Below, one piece after another: positions 41,527 to 50,464 of a stretch of 64,000 nucleotides of DNA; position 1 is the first letter of the stretch; every line of letters starts with the position of its first letter. The notes beneath the pieces are model-generated. The model was not told the origin of the DNA, did no database searches, and saw only the letters and a list, made by a program, of their open reading frames with translations. A program made the position numbers and the translations under genes. The stretch is taken from assembly GCA_017470605.1 (NCBI GenBank), contig JAFUYH010000021.1, forward strand, positions 97,079-161,078, written 5' to 3'. The DNA comes from Treponema sp. (GTDB taxonomy: Bacteria > Spirochaetota > Spirochaetia > Treponematales > Treponemataceae).

Positions 41527-42403
41527 GGCATATTATCGTTCAGAGAACTTAGATTTTACTCTTGCAAAAGGAAATTGTCTTGAACTTCTTCAAAATATAA
41601 ATTTTCAGTTTAAAATGATTTTTGCTGATCCTCCGTATTTTCTTTCAAATGGCGGCATTTCAGTTCAAAGTGGAAAACAAGTTTCTGTGAATAAAGGAGA
41701 TTGGGACAAATCTCAAGGTTTTGAGAAAGATAACGAATTCAACAGACAATGGTTAAGTCTTTGCCGAGAAAAACTTACAGAAGATGGTACCATCTGGATT
41801 AGCGGGACTTATCATAATATTTTTAGCGTTGCTCAAATGCTTAATGAATTAGATTTCCGTATTTTAAATTGTATTATCTGGGCAAAAACAAATCCTCCCC
41901 CAAATCTTTCTTGTAAGTTCTTTACACATTCAACAGAGTTTATTCTTTGGGCACGAAAAAATAAAAAAGTTACCCACTATTATAATTACGAATTAATGAA
42001 GGAAATTAATGGCGGAACTCAGATGAGAGATTTGTGGAGTTTGCCTGCAATCGCAAAATGGGAAAAATCTTGCGGTAAACATCCAACTCAAAAACCACTA
42101 CCACTACTTGCACGAATCATTTTAGCCTCTACTCAAGAAAATGACTGGATATTAGATCCTTTTACAGGTAGTTCAACAACTGGAATTGCAGCGAGTTTAT
42201 TAAATCGACGTTTTTTAGGATTAGACCAGGAAGAATCATTTTTGGAAATATCCAAAAAACGAAGAGAAGAAATCAACGATATTAAAACTCGATATGAATA
42301 TCGTGAAAAGATAATGAAATATTCTGACAAACCTTTAACAGGTATTTTTGAAGTACATGAATCAATGCCTTATTATGGACCTGATTTACCATTAGATAAA
42401 TAG
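41516..42403 (+). CDS. Beta-class DNA methyltransferase (DpnA-like)
   Basis: A 295-residue N6-adenine/N4-cytosine methylase. The catalytic motif comes first (MIFADPPYFLSNGG, then SVNKGDWDKSQ) and the SAM motif near the end (DPFTGSSTTGIAASLLNRRF), with HPTQKPLPLLARII before it, i.e. beta order. The N-terminal block closely follows DpnA, the second methylase of DpnII systems that can modify single-stranded GATC during transformation. Alternatively it protects the site of the upstream 260-residue nuclease. Confidence 0.88.
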   Translation: MSIKAYYRSENLDFTLAKGNCLELLQNINFQFKMIFADPPYFLSNGGISVQSGKQVSVNKGDWDKSQGFEKDNEFNRQWLSLCREKLTEDGTIWISGTYHNIFSVAQMLNELDFRILNCIIWAKTNPPPNLSCKFFTHSTEFILWARKNKKVTHYYNYELMKEINGGTQMRDLWSLPAIAKWEKSCGKHPTQKPLPLLARIILASTQENDWILDPFTGSSTTGIAASLLNRRFLGLDQEESFLEISKKRREEINDIKTRYEYREKIMKYSDKPLTGIFEVHESMPYYGPDLPLDK

Positions 42404-42415
42404 GAGTGAAAAAAA

Positions 42416-44506
42416 ATGAAAGCTACTGAAACAACTATATTAAAATTCATAGGTGGAGAAGATAAAGTATTTATAATTCCACCATTTCAGAGAAATTATG
42501 AATGGACAATAGAACAGTGTGAAGAGCTTTTCGACGATATCCTGAACGCAGTAAAAAGCAAAAAAAATCACTACCTCGGTAACATCATTTATTATGAAGG
42601 CGAAAATAACGGAGCTTCATTTAGTGAAAATATTCTTATTGATGGCCAGCAACGTGTAACTACAATTCTTTTGCTTTTATGTGCTATTAGAGACATAACT
42701 ACTGATGACACTTTAAAAAAGAAAATTGACAGAAAATATCTTAAAAATGAAGATTCTGATGATTCATATCGTGTTAGATTAAAGCAAACTGACTATGACG
42801 AAGGTTGTTTTGAAAGACTCGTAGATGGCAACTTTGGAACAGATGAAACTGGAAAAATCGCAGAAAATTATAGAAGATTCAAAGAATTAATTATTGGAAG
42901 CAATATTGATCCAAAGGATTTGTTTGAAATTATTCCAAAACTTGAAGTTGTAGAAGTAAATCTTCAGACAAGTGCACTTGAAACAGTTCAGACCGTTTTT
43001 GAAAAAATCAACTCTACAGGAAAACCTCTCTCAGCTGCAGACTTACTCCGCAATTATCTTTTGATTACAAATAATGCAAAAGAACAGGAACGTCTTTACA
43101 AAAACTACTGGGTAAAAATTGAGGAAATCATAACTACAGAACATATTTCAGAATTTGTAAAAGACTACCTTATCATGAAGATTTGTGAAGATGTTGAAAA
43201 GGCTGAAGTTTATAAAGACTTTAAAAACTATGTTTTATCATACAATCTTTCACATGAAGATGTCCTTAAAGACATGCGAGATTATGCTCCATTCTATAAT
43301 GCAATCTTAACAATTGATTCTAAAAATGCAAAGTTGGACCGTGAACTCTTAATCTTAAAATATTTAGCATCTTCTGACATGTATTGTCTTTTCATGTATA
43401 TACTAAAACGTTGTGCTGATGAAAAAACAGATACCGTTCCTATCTTCAATTTAATACGTTGTTTCCTTACTCGCTTCCGAATTGTAGGAGCTTCTGGCGG
43501 TGGTGGTGCATTACGTTCTGTTGTTCATACATTGATAGAGAAAATGCAGGATAATCAAATAAAATGTACTTTCGATGATATTCAATTTGAATTATCTAAT
43601 AGCTCAAGTAAATCAGGTCGTTATCCAGATGATACTGATTTCAAAGAAGCTTTGATGATATCAAAAAAACAAAATCATAGTTATGGACGTGCAATTCTTC
43701 TTTCCATCGAAGAATTTGAAACAAAGAATCTTCCTGTTGATTTTGATGATGTAACTATTGAACACTTGATGCCGCAGACTCCTTCTGATTGGTGGATTAA
43801 GAATTTAGGCGGTAAAGATAAAGCTGAACACACATACAATAACTATTTAAATTGTATTGGAAATTTAGCCCCTCTCTCAGGTGCTTATAACAGTGAAAAT
43901 TCAAATAAGCCTTGGCCAGAGAAAGTTAAAATAATGAAGGATGTGCAGTTCAAGACTACTAAAGAAATTCTTACTAAAACAGATTGGAACGAAGCTGCAA
44001 TTATTGAAAGAAATGCCAATTTAGCTGATAGAGCATGTAAAGCAATATTAGCACCTATTCCACGAACAAGACCATACTCAAGTCAAAAATCATTTGACGA
44101 TTTTGTACCAGGAATTTATCCAATAACAGATTTGGATACAGACATGAATGGTACTGATATAAAATCTGTGACAATTGAAGGAAAAGAGTTTGCTCTTGAA
44201 AGTTGGAATCAGCTTTTAGTCAAAGTTAGTGAATATGTTCTTAAAATTGATTCTGCAAAGTTTGATAATATAGTTAAAACAAACTTACTCCATAAAGATA
44301 AGAAATCAAAGAATCCTCTGGAATTTGATCCAATACTTTCTGAAGATAAAACTTTAGTTAATGCAGGAAAAAAGATTGGAGCATCTAAATATTTTGCTGA
44401 AGGAAATATTTCTTGTTCACGAGCAAGATTTTTTACCAATCAACTTATTCAACAGTATGGATTAGTTGACTCTTGTACGATTACGGTTGATATAAAATCC
44501 GAATAG
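42416..44506 (+). CDS. GmrSD-like DUF262/DUF1524 nuclease
   Basis: A 696-residue protein. The N-terminal DUF262 domain has IIPPFQRNYEWTIEQCEELF and LIDGQQRVTTILLLLCAI, where DGQQR is the nucleotide-binding ParB/sulfiredoxin-like motif. The middle has the DUF1524 His-Asn-His motif (TIEHLMPQTPSDWW ... CIGNLAPLSGAYNSENSNKP). A further ~100 residues at the C-terminus (KSVTIEGKEFALESWNQLLV) form an additional small domain. GmrSD-family enzymes are NTP-dependent type IV nucleases that attack modified phage DNA. AGGAG lies upstream; it continues the restriction operon. Confidence 0.88.
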   Translation: MKATETTILKFIGGEDKVFIIPPFQRNYEWTIEQCEELFDDILNAVKSKKNHYLGNIIYYEGENNGASFSENILIDGQQRVTTILLLLCAIRDITTDDTLKKKIDRKYLKNEDSDDSYRVRLKQTDYDEGCFERLVDGNFGTDETGKIAENYRRFKELIIGSNIDPKDLFEIIPKLEVVEVNLQTSALETVQTVFEKINSTGKPLSAADLLRNYLLITNNAKEQERLYKNYWVKIEEIITTEHISEFVKDYLIMKICEDVEKAEVYKDFKNYVLSYNLSHEDVLKDMRDYAPFYNAILTIDSKNAKLDRELLILKYLASSDMYCLFMYILKRCADEKTDTVPIFNLIRCFLTRFRIVGASGGGGALRSVVHTLIEKMQDNQIKCTFDDIQFELSNSSSKSGRYPDDTDFKEALMISKKQNHSYGRAILLSIEEFETKNLPVDFDDVTIEHLMPQTPSDWWIKNLGGKDKAEHTYNNYLNCIGNLAPLSGAYNSENSNKPWPEKVKIMKDVQFKTTKEILTKTDWNEAAIIERNANLADRACKAILAPIPRTRPYSSQKSFDDFVPGIYPITDLDTDMNGTDIKSVTIEGKEFALESWNQLLVKVSEYVLKIDSAKFDNIVKTNLLHKDKKSKNPLEFDPILSEDKTLVNAGKKIGASKYFAEGNISCSRARFFTNQLIQQYGLVDSCTITVDIKSE

Positions 44507-44526
44507 ACTTTTGGAGTTATAATGAA

Positions 44527-45597
44527 ATGCCTGTAATAAAACAGCATTATGTACCTCGAGAATTATTACGAAACTTTTCATGCGATGCTGAGAAAAAACG
44601 TATCAACATGTTTTATTTAACTGATAATAAAGAGATAGAAAATGTTGATTTATATAATCAGGCATGTGAAAAATATTATTACGGAGAAGACCAAAGATTA
44701 GAAACCGCATATTCAATTCTTGAAGGTAATTTTGCATCTGCTTTAAGAAAACTTATTAATGGACATACTGATTTAACAAATGAAGAAGATGCTGCTGTAA
44801 GGGTGTTTATGGTTTTTCAATTGAATAGAACCCCTGAAGCTGTAAAACGAACTAATAGTTTTATGTCAGAGACAATGAAAGAAATTTTAAGAAGTGCTAC
44901 TACTTTAGAAAAATCGATAAAAGAACATATTGATGATTTTTATGTAACGCTTACTCAACCTCATGACTATTTATTCGGAATATCTTTGGATATTGCGTAT
45001 ACTGTTTCTGATTTAAAAATGTCACTTTTAGAAAATCCAGATGAAACATTTATAATTGGAAAAAGCCCTGTTTTTGTATTGAATCCATTTTTGTATGAAT
45101 TAAAATATGATGGTGGACTAATGGGTATTGGATCAAAAGGGGCTGTTATCCTGATGCCAATATCACCTAGATATACTGTGATTTTATATGATTCTTTAGT
45201 TTATAATTGTAAAAAAACAAATGGAAAAATCATACCTTCTAACACAGATATTCAAAAAATTAATTATTGTCAATTCTGAAAGACTACAGATTGTGTTTAT
45301 TATTTTAAGGCAGATGTTAGTGAATTAAAAAAAATGAATTCTGATTCTTATAAATATCGAAATACTGATGATGCTTTCTCAAAGAAAATAAATGTTTCTA
45401 AAGATGAAAAAAGATATTTTATTTGGACCAGTTATAAACAGTTTCCGATTATACAACAACTAGATTTTATTCGTTTAAGAGAAAGTGCATATAGAAACAA
45501 ATTGGGACCATTTAATTCCATTGAAAGACCGACACTTGCTGCTTTGCGTTTACAAAATGAACAAATGAAAAATAAACAGGAAGATAGCAATGAATAA
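44527..45597 (+). pseudogene. DUF4238 protein interrupted by an in-frame TGA
   Basis: The open part (44527-45279, 250 codons) begins MPVIKQHYVPRELLRNFSCD, the DUF4238 signature, and runs to KINYCQF. A TGA at 45277 interrupts it, but the same frame continues without shift through KTTDCVYYFKADVSELKK into 45334-45597 (MNSDSYKYRNTDDAFSKKIN ... NEQMKNKQEDSNE) and overlaps the next gene start by 8 bp. So a single base change splits a ~356-codon gene, or TGA is read through. The function of DUF4238 is unknown; it occurs often in defence islands. Confidence 0.75.
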
Positions 45598-47182
45598 AGA
45601 AAGAATTGAATTATCAGCAAGAAGTACATTGGAAGGTTTCTTAAATCGCATAGGTTATATTACTACTGATATACCTTCAAATGATAAAACTCCAAGTTGG
45701 GATGGTCATATAAGACTTTATAACTCTAAAGATTCTTCGGCAAAAAAGTTTCTTGCAAAAAACATACCCGTACAATTAAAAGGTCATTATGCAAATCCAC
45801 CTTATTCAAATTTGATTTCTTTTAGTATCGAAACTGATGATTTACGGAATTACTTAAATCATAATGGAGTTATATTCTTTGTTGTTTATTTAAATGAAAA
45901 TGATGATTACAAAATCTATTATAATACTCTTTCTACTCTGAAAATTAGAAGATTGCTAAAAGGAAAAGAAAATCAAGATACTATTTCAGTTCACTTAGAT
46001 GAGTTTCCAAACGATAAAGACGAAGCTGTTGATGTTTTCTATAATTTTGCTAATGACATGAAAATGCAATTACCAGAAAAAGATTTTACAATAGAAGATG
46101 TTTTTAATAATAGAATACCTGGTTTCGATAGTTTTAACATTACTTATAGTGGAATAAAATATAAAGATGATCCAATTGGTTATTTCTTAAATCATCCGGC
46201 TACTGTTTCTCTTAAGCATACTGTAACAGGCATAACAATACCCTTAGATACAATTTTCCTAGCGTCTTTTGGTTCAAATCTTAATAAACCAATTTCAGTT
46301 AATGGGAAGAAGTTTTATGACAATTTTGAATTAATCAGATATAAAGACGATATTTTTGATATGAAATTTGGAAAAAGTTTTTCATATAAATTACAGAAAA
46401 TTGGAAACACAGTAAAAGGAAATTTTCATTATGATTTGCAAGGAAATTTACAGGAAAGAATACATGATACAAAATTTCTTATAGCATACCTTGAAAACAA
46501 GGAATTTGAGGTTGATAAGCATAAAGGTTTTAATTTAAAAGATTCTGATATAAATGATAAAAATATTAATATAGAATACTTCAAAAATAATCTTAATCTT
46601 TTAGAAAAAATAGAAGAGCTATTAAAGAAACTAAAGATAACTACAACATTAGACTATGATAAAGTTACCGAAAAAGATGAAGAAACTTTTGTTAATTTAA
46701 TAAACACCGTATTATTAGAGATGCCATGTAGTCCGACAAATCCTGATAAGCTTTATAAAATATCAATTGCCAATATTACATTTTTACTTATTGCAAAAAG
46801 AATTGATGAGAATAACTATAAAATAATCAATTTCTTTTCTGAAGAAAATACAGCTGACTGTGCATTTGCATATAGAGATGAAAATAAAACGCAAACAATG
46901 TTTAGAATTCCACCATCATTTGTATTAAGGAGGAATGACTTTACTACACTAGATAATATTGATTATGACCTTCTCTATAATGACATTGTTAAAAATCAGA
47001 GTTCAGACGAATTAAAAGAATATACATTCTATCTTATGGATGATATTATTTCAGGATATAAAGAAAGAACAAATAACAAAGCACAGATGAAAGATTTCAT
47101 AATAAAGGCTCTTCAATATTTATCTCAAAATGTCAAAGAATATGATTATGAAAATATTAAAAATGATTTTTGCAGCTATTAA
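45590..47182 (+). CDS. DUF4365-domain protein, putative nuclease
   Basis: A 530-residue protein. Residues 1-150 match DUF4365, a PD-(D/E)XK-like fold: RSTLEGFLNRIGYITTDIPS, PSWDGHIRLYNSK, FLAKNIPVQLKGHY, where D and QxK are candidate catalytic residues. The remaining 380 residues are not recognised; they contain beta-rich stretches (HTVTGITIPLDTIFLASFGS) and a lysine-rich helix (EKIEELLKKLKITTTLDYDK). AT-rich codons match the neighbouring defence genes. It overlaps the preceding gene's last codons, supporting one operon. A DNA-targeting defence role is inferred from context. Confidence 0.72.
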   Translation: MNKERIELSARSTLEGFLNRIGYITTDIPSNDKTPSWDGHIRLYNSKDSSAKKFLAKNIPVQLKGHYANPPYSNLISFSIETDDLRNYLNHNGVIFFVVYLNENDDYKIYYNTLSTLKIRRLLKGKENQDTISVHLDEFPNDKDEAVDVFYNFANDMKMQLPEKDFTIEDVFNNRIPGFDSFNITYSGIKYKDDPIGYFLNHPATVSLKHTVTGITIPLDTIFLASFGSNLNKPISVNGKKFYDNFELIRYKDDIFDMKFGKSFSYKLQKIGNTVKGNFHYDLQGNLQERIHDTKFLIAYLENKEFEVDKHKGFNLKDSDINDKNINIEYFKNNLNLLEKIEELLKKLKITTTLDYDKVTEKDEETFVNLINTVLLEMPCSPTNPDKLYKISIANITFLLIAKRIDENNYKIINFFSEENTADCAFAYRDENKTQTMFRIPPSFVLRRNDFTTLDNIDYDLLYNDIVKNQSSDELKEYTFYLMDDIISGYKERTNNKAQMKDFIIKALQYLSQNVKEYDYENIKNDFCSY

Positions 47183-47260
47183 TCAACTTTCCCTAAAAAG
47201 TTATGATTTTTGTGTAGTTGTACTTTAAGATTCAAATATATCTTAAAGGAGGCTGATGTT

Positions 47261-48280
47261 ATGAAGTTTACGGCAAATAACATTATTAAACTTTTTATTG
47301 ACGCAATTGGACAGGATGGCTTTGCTGATTTCTATGACTACAATTGGCAAGCTCGCAAAAAAGAAATCCAGAAATTATTAAAAACAGATTTCAATTTTGA
47401 TATTGTAAATGACGATAATTTCAAGCGATTTGTAGATATCTTAAATGAATTTGTAGATTGGGCTAAGAAAAAAGATTATATAAACAGCTGGGACAAAGGC
47501 GCCATTCTGGATTTACTTATTCCTTATATGCATCTTATTCAGTTTACACCACAAGATGTAATACCAGAAAATGAATTAATTGAATATACAATCATGTATT
47601 CAATTTGTTATGCTTATAAACTTTCAATGCAGGAATTATTAAACTTCAAAGAATTTAACAATAATCGGCCTGCTGCAATCGTTTCTGCTATATTTCAGTT
47701 TAATTTCTATCTTCCAACTTATGAATACACAAAAATTGTTGAACCATTGGAAGGAGTCTTTGATTTATTCCTCGCACTTGTAAAAGATAAAAAGCAGCTC
47801 TTTCAATATTGGAATGATAAGAAATTTGAAATTGATGAAAAGGATTCTACTGACTTAAAAATCCTGATTCAACGATGGACAAAAAGTAAGACTTCCAGAC
47901 CAAGCTGGAAAGTTATTAAACTATTTATGAATGAAGATTTGCTTCCAGAGGATAATTTAATACTCCAGCCTTTCCCAGATATTTCAGGAAAAGAACAATA
48001 TTTAACTTTCAGAAGAAAAATATTTCCTGCTTATTTTATTACCAACTTCTTTGATTCCTTAGCGGAACAAGGCTTTATAACTGAAGATTCAAAAGGAATG
48101 ATTCAAAATGGAATCAGATTATTTTACAGGCATTTTTTAGTAACAAAAGAACCAACTCTTTCACAGGAAGAAGCACAAAATCCTATGTTCTGTATGCTGT
48201 ATAGATTCCTTTTTCAAGATGATATGGGCTATGATTTTAATACTGATACTGCTCAATGGTTTAAAAGGTATTTGTTCTAG
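47261..48280 (+). CDS. Unrecognised protein at the end of the defence operon
   Basis: Start at 47261 (MKFTANNIIKLFIDAIGQDG), 8 nt after AAAGGAGG. The 339-residue product appears all-helical and soluble, with WAKKKDYINSWDKGAILDLL, IPYMHLIQFTPQDVIPENEL, RWTKSKTSRPSWKVIKLFMN and a C-terminal block RRKIFPAYFITNFFDSLAEQ. I see no catalytic motif or membrane segment. It follows the DUF4365 gene by 78 bp and is the last intact gene before the integrase remnants, so it may act with the DUF4365 protein. Function unknown. Confidence 0.6.
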   Translation: MKFTANNIIKLFIDAIGQDGFADFYDYNWQARKKEIQKLLKTDFNFDIVNDDNFKRFVDILNEFVDWAKKKDYINSWDKGAILDLLIPYMHLIQFTPQDVIPENELIEYTIMYSICYAYKLSMQELLNFKEFNNNRPAAIVSAIFQFNFYLPTYEYTKIVEPLEGVFDLFLALVKDKKQLFQYWNDKKFEIDEKDSTDLKILIQRWTKSKTSRPSWKVIKLFMNEDLLPEDNLILQPFPDISGKEQYLTFRRKIFPAYFITNFFDSLAEQGFITEDSKGMIQNGIRLFYRHFLVTKEPTLSQEEAQNPMFCMLYRFLFQDDMGYDFNTDTAQWFKRYLF

Positions 48281-48319
48281 TTTAGTGCATTTTTTTTCTG
48301 ATTAGTAAATTATACAAAA

Positions 48320-48545
48320 ACGTCGGTGATAAATCGGCGATAATTCAAATGAATCGGCGATAAACTATAAAGAAAAAATTTGTGCTTATTTGAGTTCTTT
48401 ACCAGAGGCCCGTACACAAGATATTGCTTTGTTTATAGGATTAAAGCAATCTCGAACAAAAGACTATCTTGCTGAACTTGTTGAAGAAGGAAGGATTATT
48501 GCAAACGGTGCAAATAGTAACAGGACTTATTCTATAAGGAAATGA
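48320..48545 (+). pseudogene. C-terminal remnant of an AlbA/RecG-like winged-helix regulator
   Basis: Two frames joined by a one-base shift read GDKSAII-Q and then NESAINYKEKICAYLSSLPE, ARTQDIALFIGLKQSRTKDY, LAELVEEGRIIANGANSNRT. Repeats of KSAI followed by a winged helix are the usual end of 'putative DNA-binding domain' (AlbA_2) proteins. No start codon or N-terminal domain is present, so it is debris. The following 200 bp contain a hairpin at 48634-48663 and no gene. Confidence 0.6.
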
Positions 48546-48633
48546 CACCAGACGACATAGGAGACGACAGCAGACGACAAGGAAACGACATTATAGCATT
48601 GAAGACAAAATTGCATAAAACTTTCCTTGTGGC

Positions 48634-48663
48634 CTCCGGGTTTTTCGGGGGTCTGTCCCGGAG
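48634..48663. repeat. Hairpin between the winged-helix remnant and the integrase remnant
   Basis: Arms CTCCGGG (48634-48640) and CCCGGAG (48657-48663), GC-rich in an AT-rich context. No clear T run directly after it, so terminator function is uncertain. Confidence 0.5.
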
Positions 48664-48745
48664 AGCGATTTTAGAATTTTTGTTTAATAAGCAGATTTTT
48701 TTTTGTATTTCCGATAATCACCTTATGTAAAAGAGAAGTTATCTC

Positions 48746-49180
48746 GTAAACAGTCCATACACAGATATCAATTGCTATGAAGGAATTATCAAATGCTCGG
48801 CAAAATCACCAAAACGAAAAGTTCTTACGCTTGAACAAGCTATGACTGTATTCTGTACCGATTGGGAAAACGATACTGCCCGATTAGCTAATATGCTTGC
48901 ATTCTATACAGGAATGAGACAGGGAGAAATTGCAGCACTCAGACTTGAAGATATCGGAACAGACAGAATCTACATCCGCCATTCATGGTCTAAGTATGAA
49001 GGCCTTAAAGAAACAAAAACAAATACTGACCGCGAAATCAAAATACCACAGACATTACGAGATATGCTCTTAATGCAAGCAAAAATGAATCTTCACAACG
49101 AAGGATTAAAAGGATTTGTATTCTATGGCCTTAATCCAGGAAAGCCTACTGATCCAAAGAACGAGCTCTGGAAAAACTAA
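48746..49180 (+). pseudogene. Tyrosine integrase, catalytic-domain fragment
   Basis: The frame reads INCYEGIIKCSAKSPKRKVL, LTLEQAMTVFCTDWENDTAR, FYTGMRQGEIAALRLEDIG with the first catalytic Arg (GMRQGE), and the beta-hairpin KETKTNTDREIKIPQTLRDM, then ends at PTDPKNELWKN before the H-x-x-R and Tyr. The first residues match the end of the integrase half at 37115-37855 (NNCFDGIIKCSNQSKERK) but are clearly diverged, so they come from two related integrases. Both are incomplete. Confidence 0.75.
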
Positions 49181-49298
49181 GTATGGTGCAAGAAAAATTA
49201 TTCTTGCCAATAATCAATAAGGCTGAACATATTTGTTAGTAAATGAACTCTTTATTATATAACTTGACACGTTGCACGTTACAGGAGTAAAATGAATT

Positions 49299-49577
49299 AT
49301 GATTAAATCATGGAGACATAAAGGTCTAAAAGATTTTTTCGAAACAGGAAGTAAAGCTGGAATTATTCCAGAACACGCTTCTAAACTTGGACGAATCCTT
49401 GACCGTCTGGATGCAAGTATAAATCCTCAGGATATGAACTTGCCCGGATACAGACTTCATCAGTTACAAGGACAGGAAAAGGAAATGTGGTCCGTTACAG
49501 TGAATGGAAACTGGCGCGTGACTTTTTACTTTGAAGGACAAGATGCAATTCTTGTTGACTATCAGGATTATCACTAG
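49299..49577 (+). CDS. higB: HigB-type toxin (RelE superfamily)
   Basis: A 92-residue protein: MIKSWRHKGLKDFFETGSKA, IDRLDASI-like helix RILDRLDASINPQDMNLPG, and WSVTVNGNWRVTFYFEGQDA, VDYQDYH, the standard HigB pattern with the conserved NGNWR strand. By family it is a ribosome-dependent mRNA endonuclease. Toxin precedes antitoxin, the usual hig order. TTGACA at 49264 and a short ACGT-TGC-ACGT inverted repeat next to it are candidate promoter and operator. Confidence 0.92.
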   Translation: MIKSWRHKGLKDFFETGSKAGIIPEHASKLGRILDRLDASINPQDMNLPGYRLHQLQGQEKEMWSVTVNGNWRVTFYFEGQDAILVDYQDYH

Positions 49578-49586
49578 GAGGACATT

Positions 49587-49868
49587 ATGACTAGAAAACC
49601 AACACATCCCGGCGAAGTATTCTTAAAAGATGTTCTTGAACCACTTGGAATAAATATCACTGATGCTGCAGAAATGCTCGGTGTTACAAGAAAGACCCTC
49701 TCTGAATTTGTTAATGAGAAATCTGCTTTAAGTCCAGAGATGGCAATTAGAATTGCAAAGGCCACAAAGACAAGTCCAGAGAGCTGGATGGCAATGCAGA
49801 TGAAACTCACTTTATGGCTTGCTATGCAGCATGAGCCTGTAAATGTGAAAGTTGCATGTTTGGTTTAA
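49587..49868 (+). CDS. higA: HigA-type antitoxin (XRE helix-turn-helix)
   Basis: A 93-residue antitoxin: KPTHPGEVFLKDVLEPLGIN, then the helix-turn-helix DAAEMLGVTRKTLSEFVNEK and EMAIRIAKATKTSPESWMAM, diagnostic of HigA/VapI. AGGAGG precedes the ATG, 9 bp after the toxin stop. It neutralises HigB and represses the operon through the upstream operator. Confidence 0.92.
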   Translation: MTRKPTHPGEVFLKDVLEPLGINITDAAEMLGVTRKTLSEFVNEKSALSPEMAIRIAKATKTSPESWMAMQMKLTLWLAMQHEPVNVKVACLV

Positions 49869-49878
49869 TGGCGGGAAA

Positions 49879-50180
49879 ATGAGTTCAACTATTTATTTAA
49901 GAAAAATAAAAGATTTAGAAAACACACTAAGTAAAGAATACATATGTTCCGAAGTGCTGAAATCTCAAAAACAGATTGAACAACTAAAAAAAGAAAACTT
50001 ACGCAATCCTTTGATAAAATTGAATCAGATTTTTGGGAAAAGGAAAATACTATTCCGTTAAAACAGCGTATATCAGATTTTGTAAAGGAATGTAAAAAGA
50101 TTGTTACAAATGTTGCAGTTCAGCTTCCAAACTCTCCGAAAAGAATTGAAGTTCGCTTTAGAGTTCATAAAACTGTTTAG
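49879..50180 (+). pseudogene. Frameshifted small gene of unknown function
   Basis: One frame reads MSSTIYLRKIKDLENTLSKE, YICSEVLKSQKQIEQLKKEN and drifts out near 50005; another then reads SFDKIESDFWEKENTIPLKQ, RISDFVKECKKIVTNVAVQL, PNSPKRIEVRFRVHKTV before its TAG at 50178-50180. The two fit one coiled-coil-containing protein of about 100 residues broken by a one-base change. The C-terminal 'RIEVRF' end resembles the ends of serine-recombinase proteins, but this is too short to call. Confidence 0.45.
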
Positions 50181-50212
50181 TTAGTCTTATTAATGAAGTC
50201 ATGATAATTAAA

Positions 50213-50272
50213 AAGGAGATTGGAAACTCAGCACATCAAATATTGACACGCTGGCATGTTTCCAATCTCCTT
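50213..50272. repeat. 15-bp perfect inverted repeat, possible minus-strand terminator
   Basis: Arms AAGGAGATTGGAAAC (50213-50227) and GTTTCCAATCTCCTT (50258-50272) around a 30-nt loop that contains TTGACA. On the minus strand the second arm is followed by TTTAATT, so it could terminate the recombinase transcript. It could alternatively be a small folded RNA. Confidence 0.55.
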
Positions 50273-50410
50273 AAAAAATCCTTGAATAATTGAGTAGAAG
50301 ACGGCTCTCATTGCCGAGACAGACAACCATTCAAAGAACAAGAAATACCTTGAATTGTCACACAGAACAGGGGTCTTATTCCCCCGACGAATGAAAACTC
50401 AAAGTTTCTT

Positions 50411-50450
50411 TTGACAAGAATAATATAACACGTTATATTATTCTTGTCAA
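50411..50450. repeat. 18-bp-arm perfect palindrome beside the recombinase gene
   Basis: Arms TTGACAAGAATAATATAA and TTATATTATTCTTGTCAA are separated by only CACG. Pieces of it (ATATAAC, CTTGACAA, CGTTATATT) recur upstream of the recombinase at 51628-51710, so it may be a recombinase binding or crossover site rather than a terminator. Confidence 0.65.
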
Positions 50451-50464
50451 CTAATAGCCTTTTT

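Noticed and set aside
45277..45279. TGA read as selenocysteine or tryptophan
   Set aside because: No SECIS-like hairpin is evident directly downstream, and other genes here end normally at TGA, so a nonsense mutation or error is simpler.
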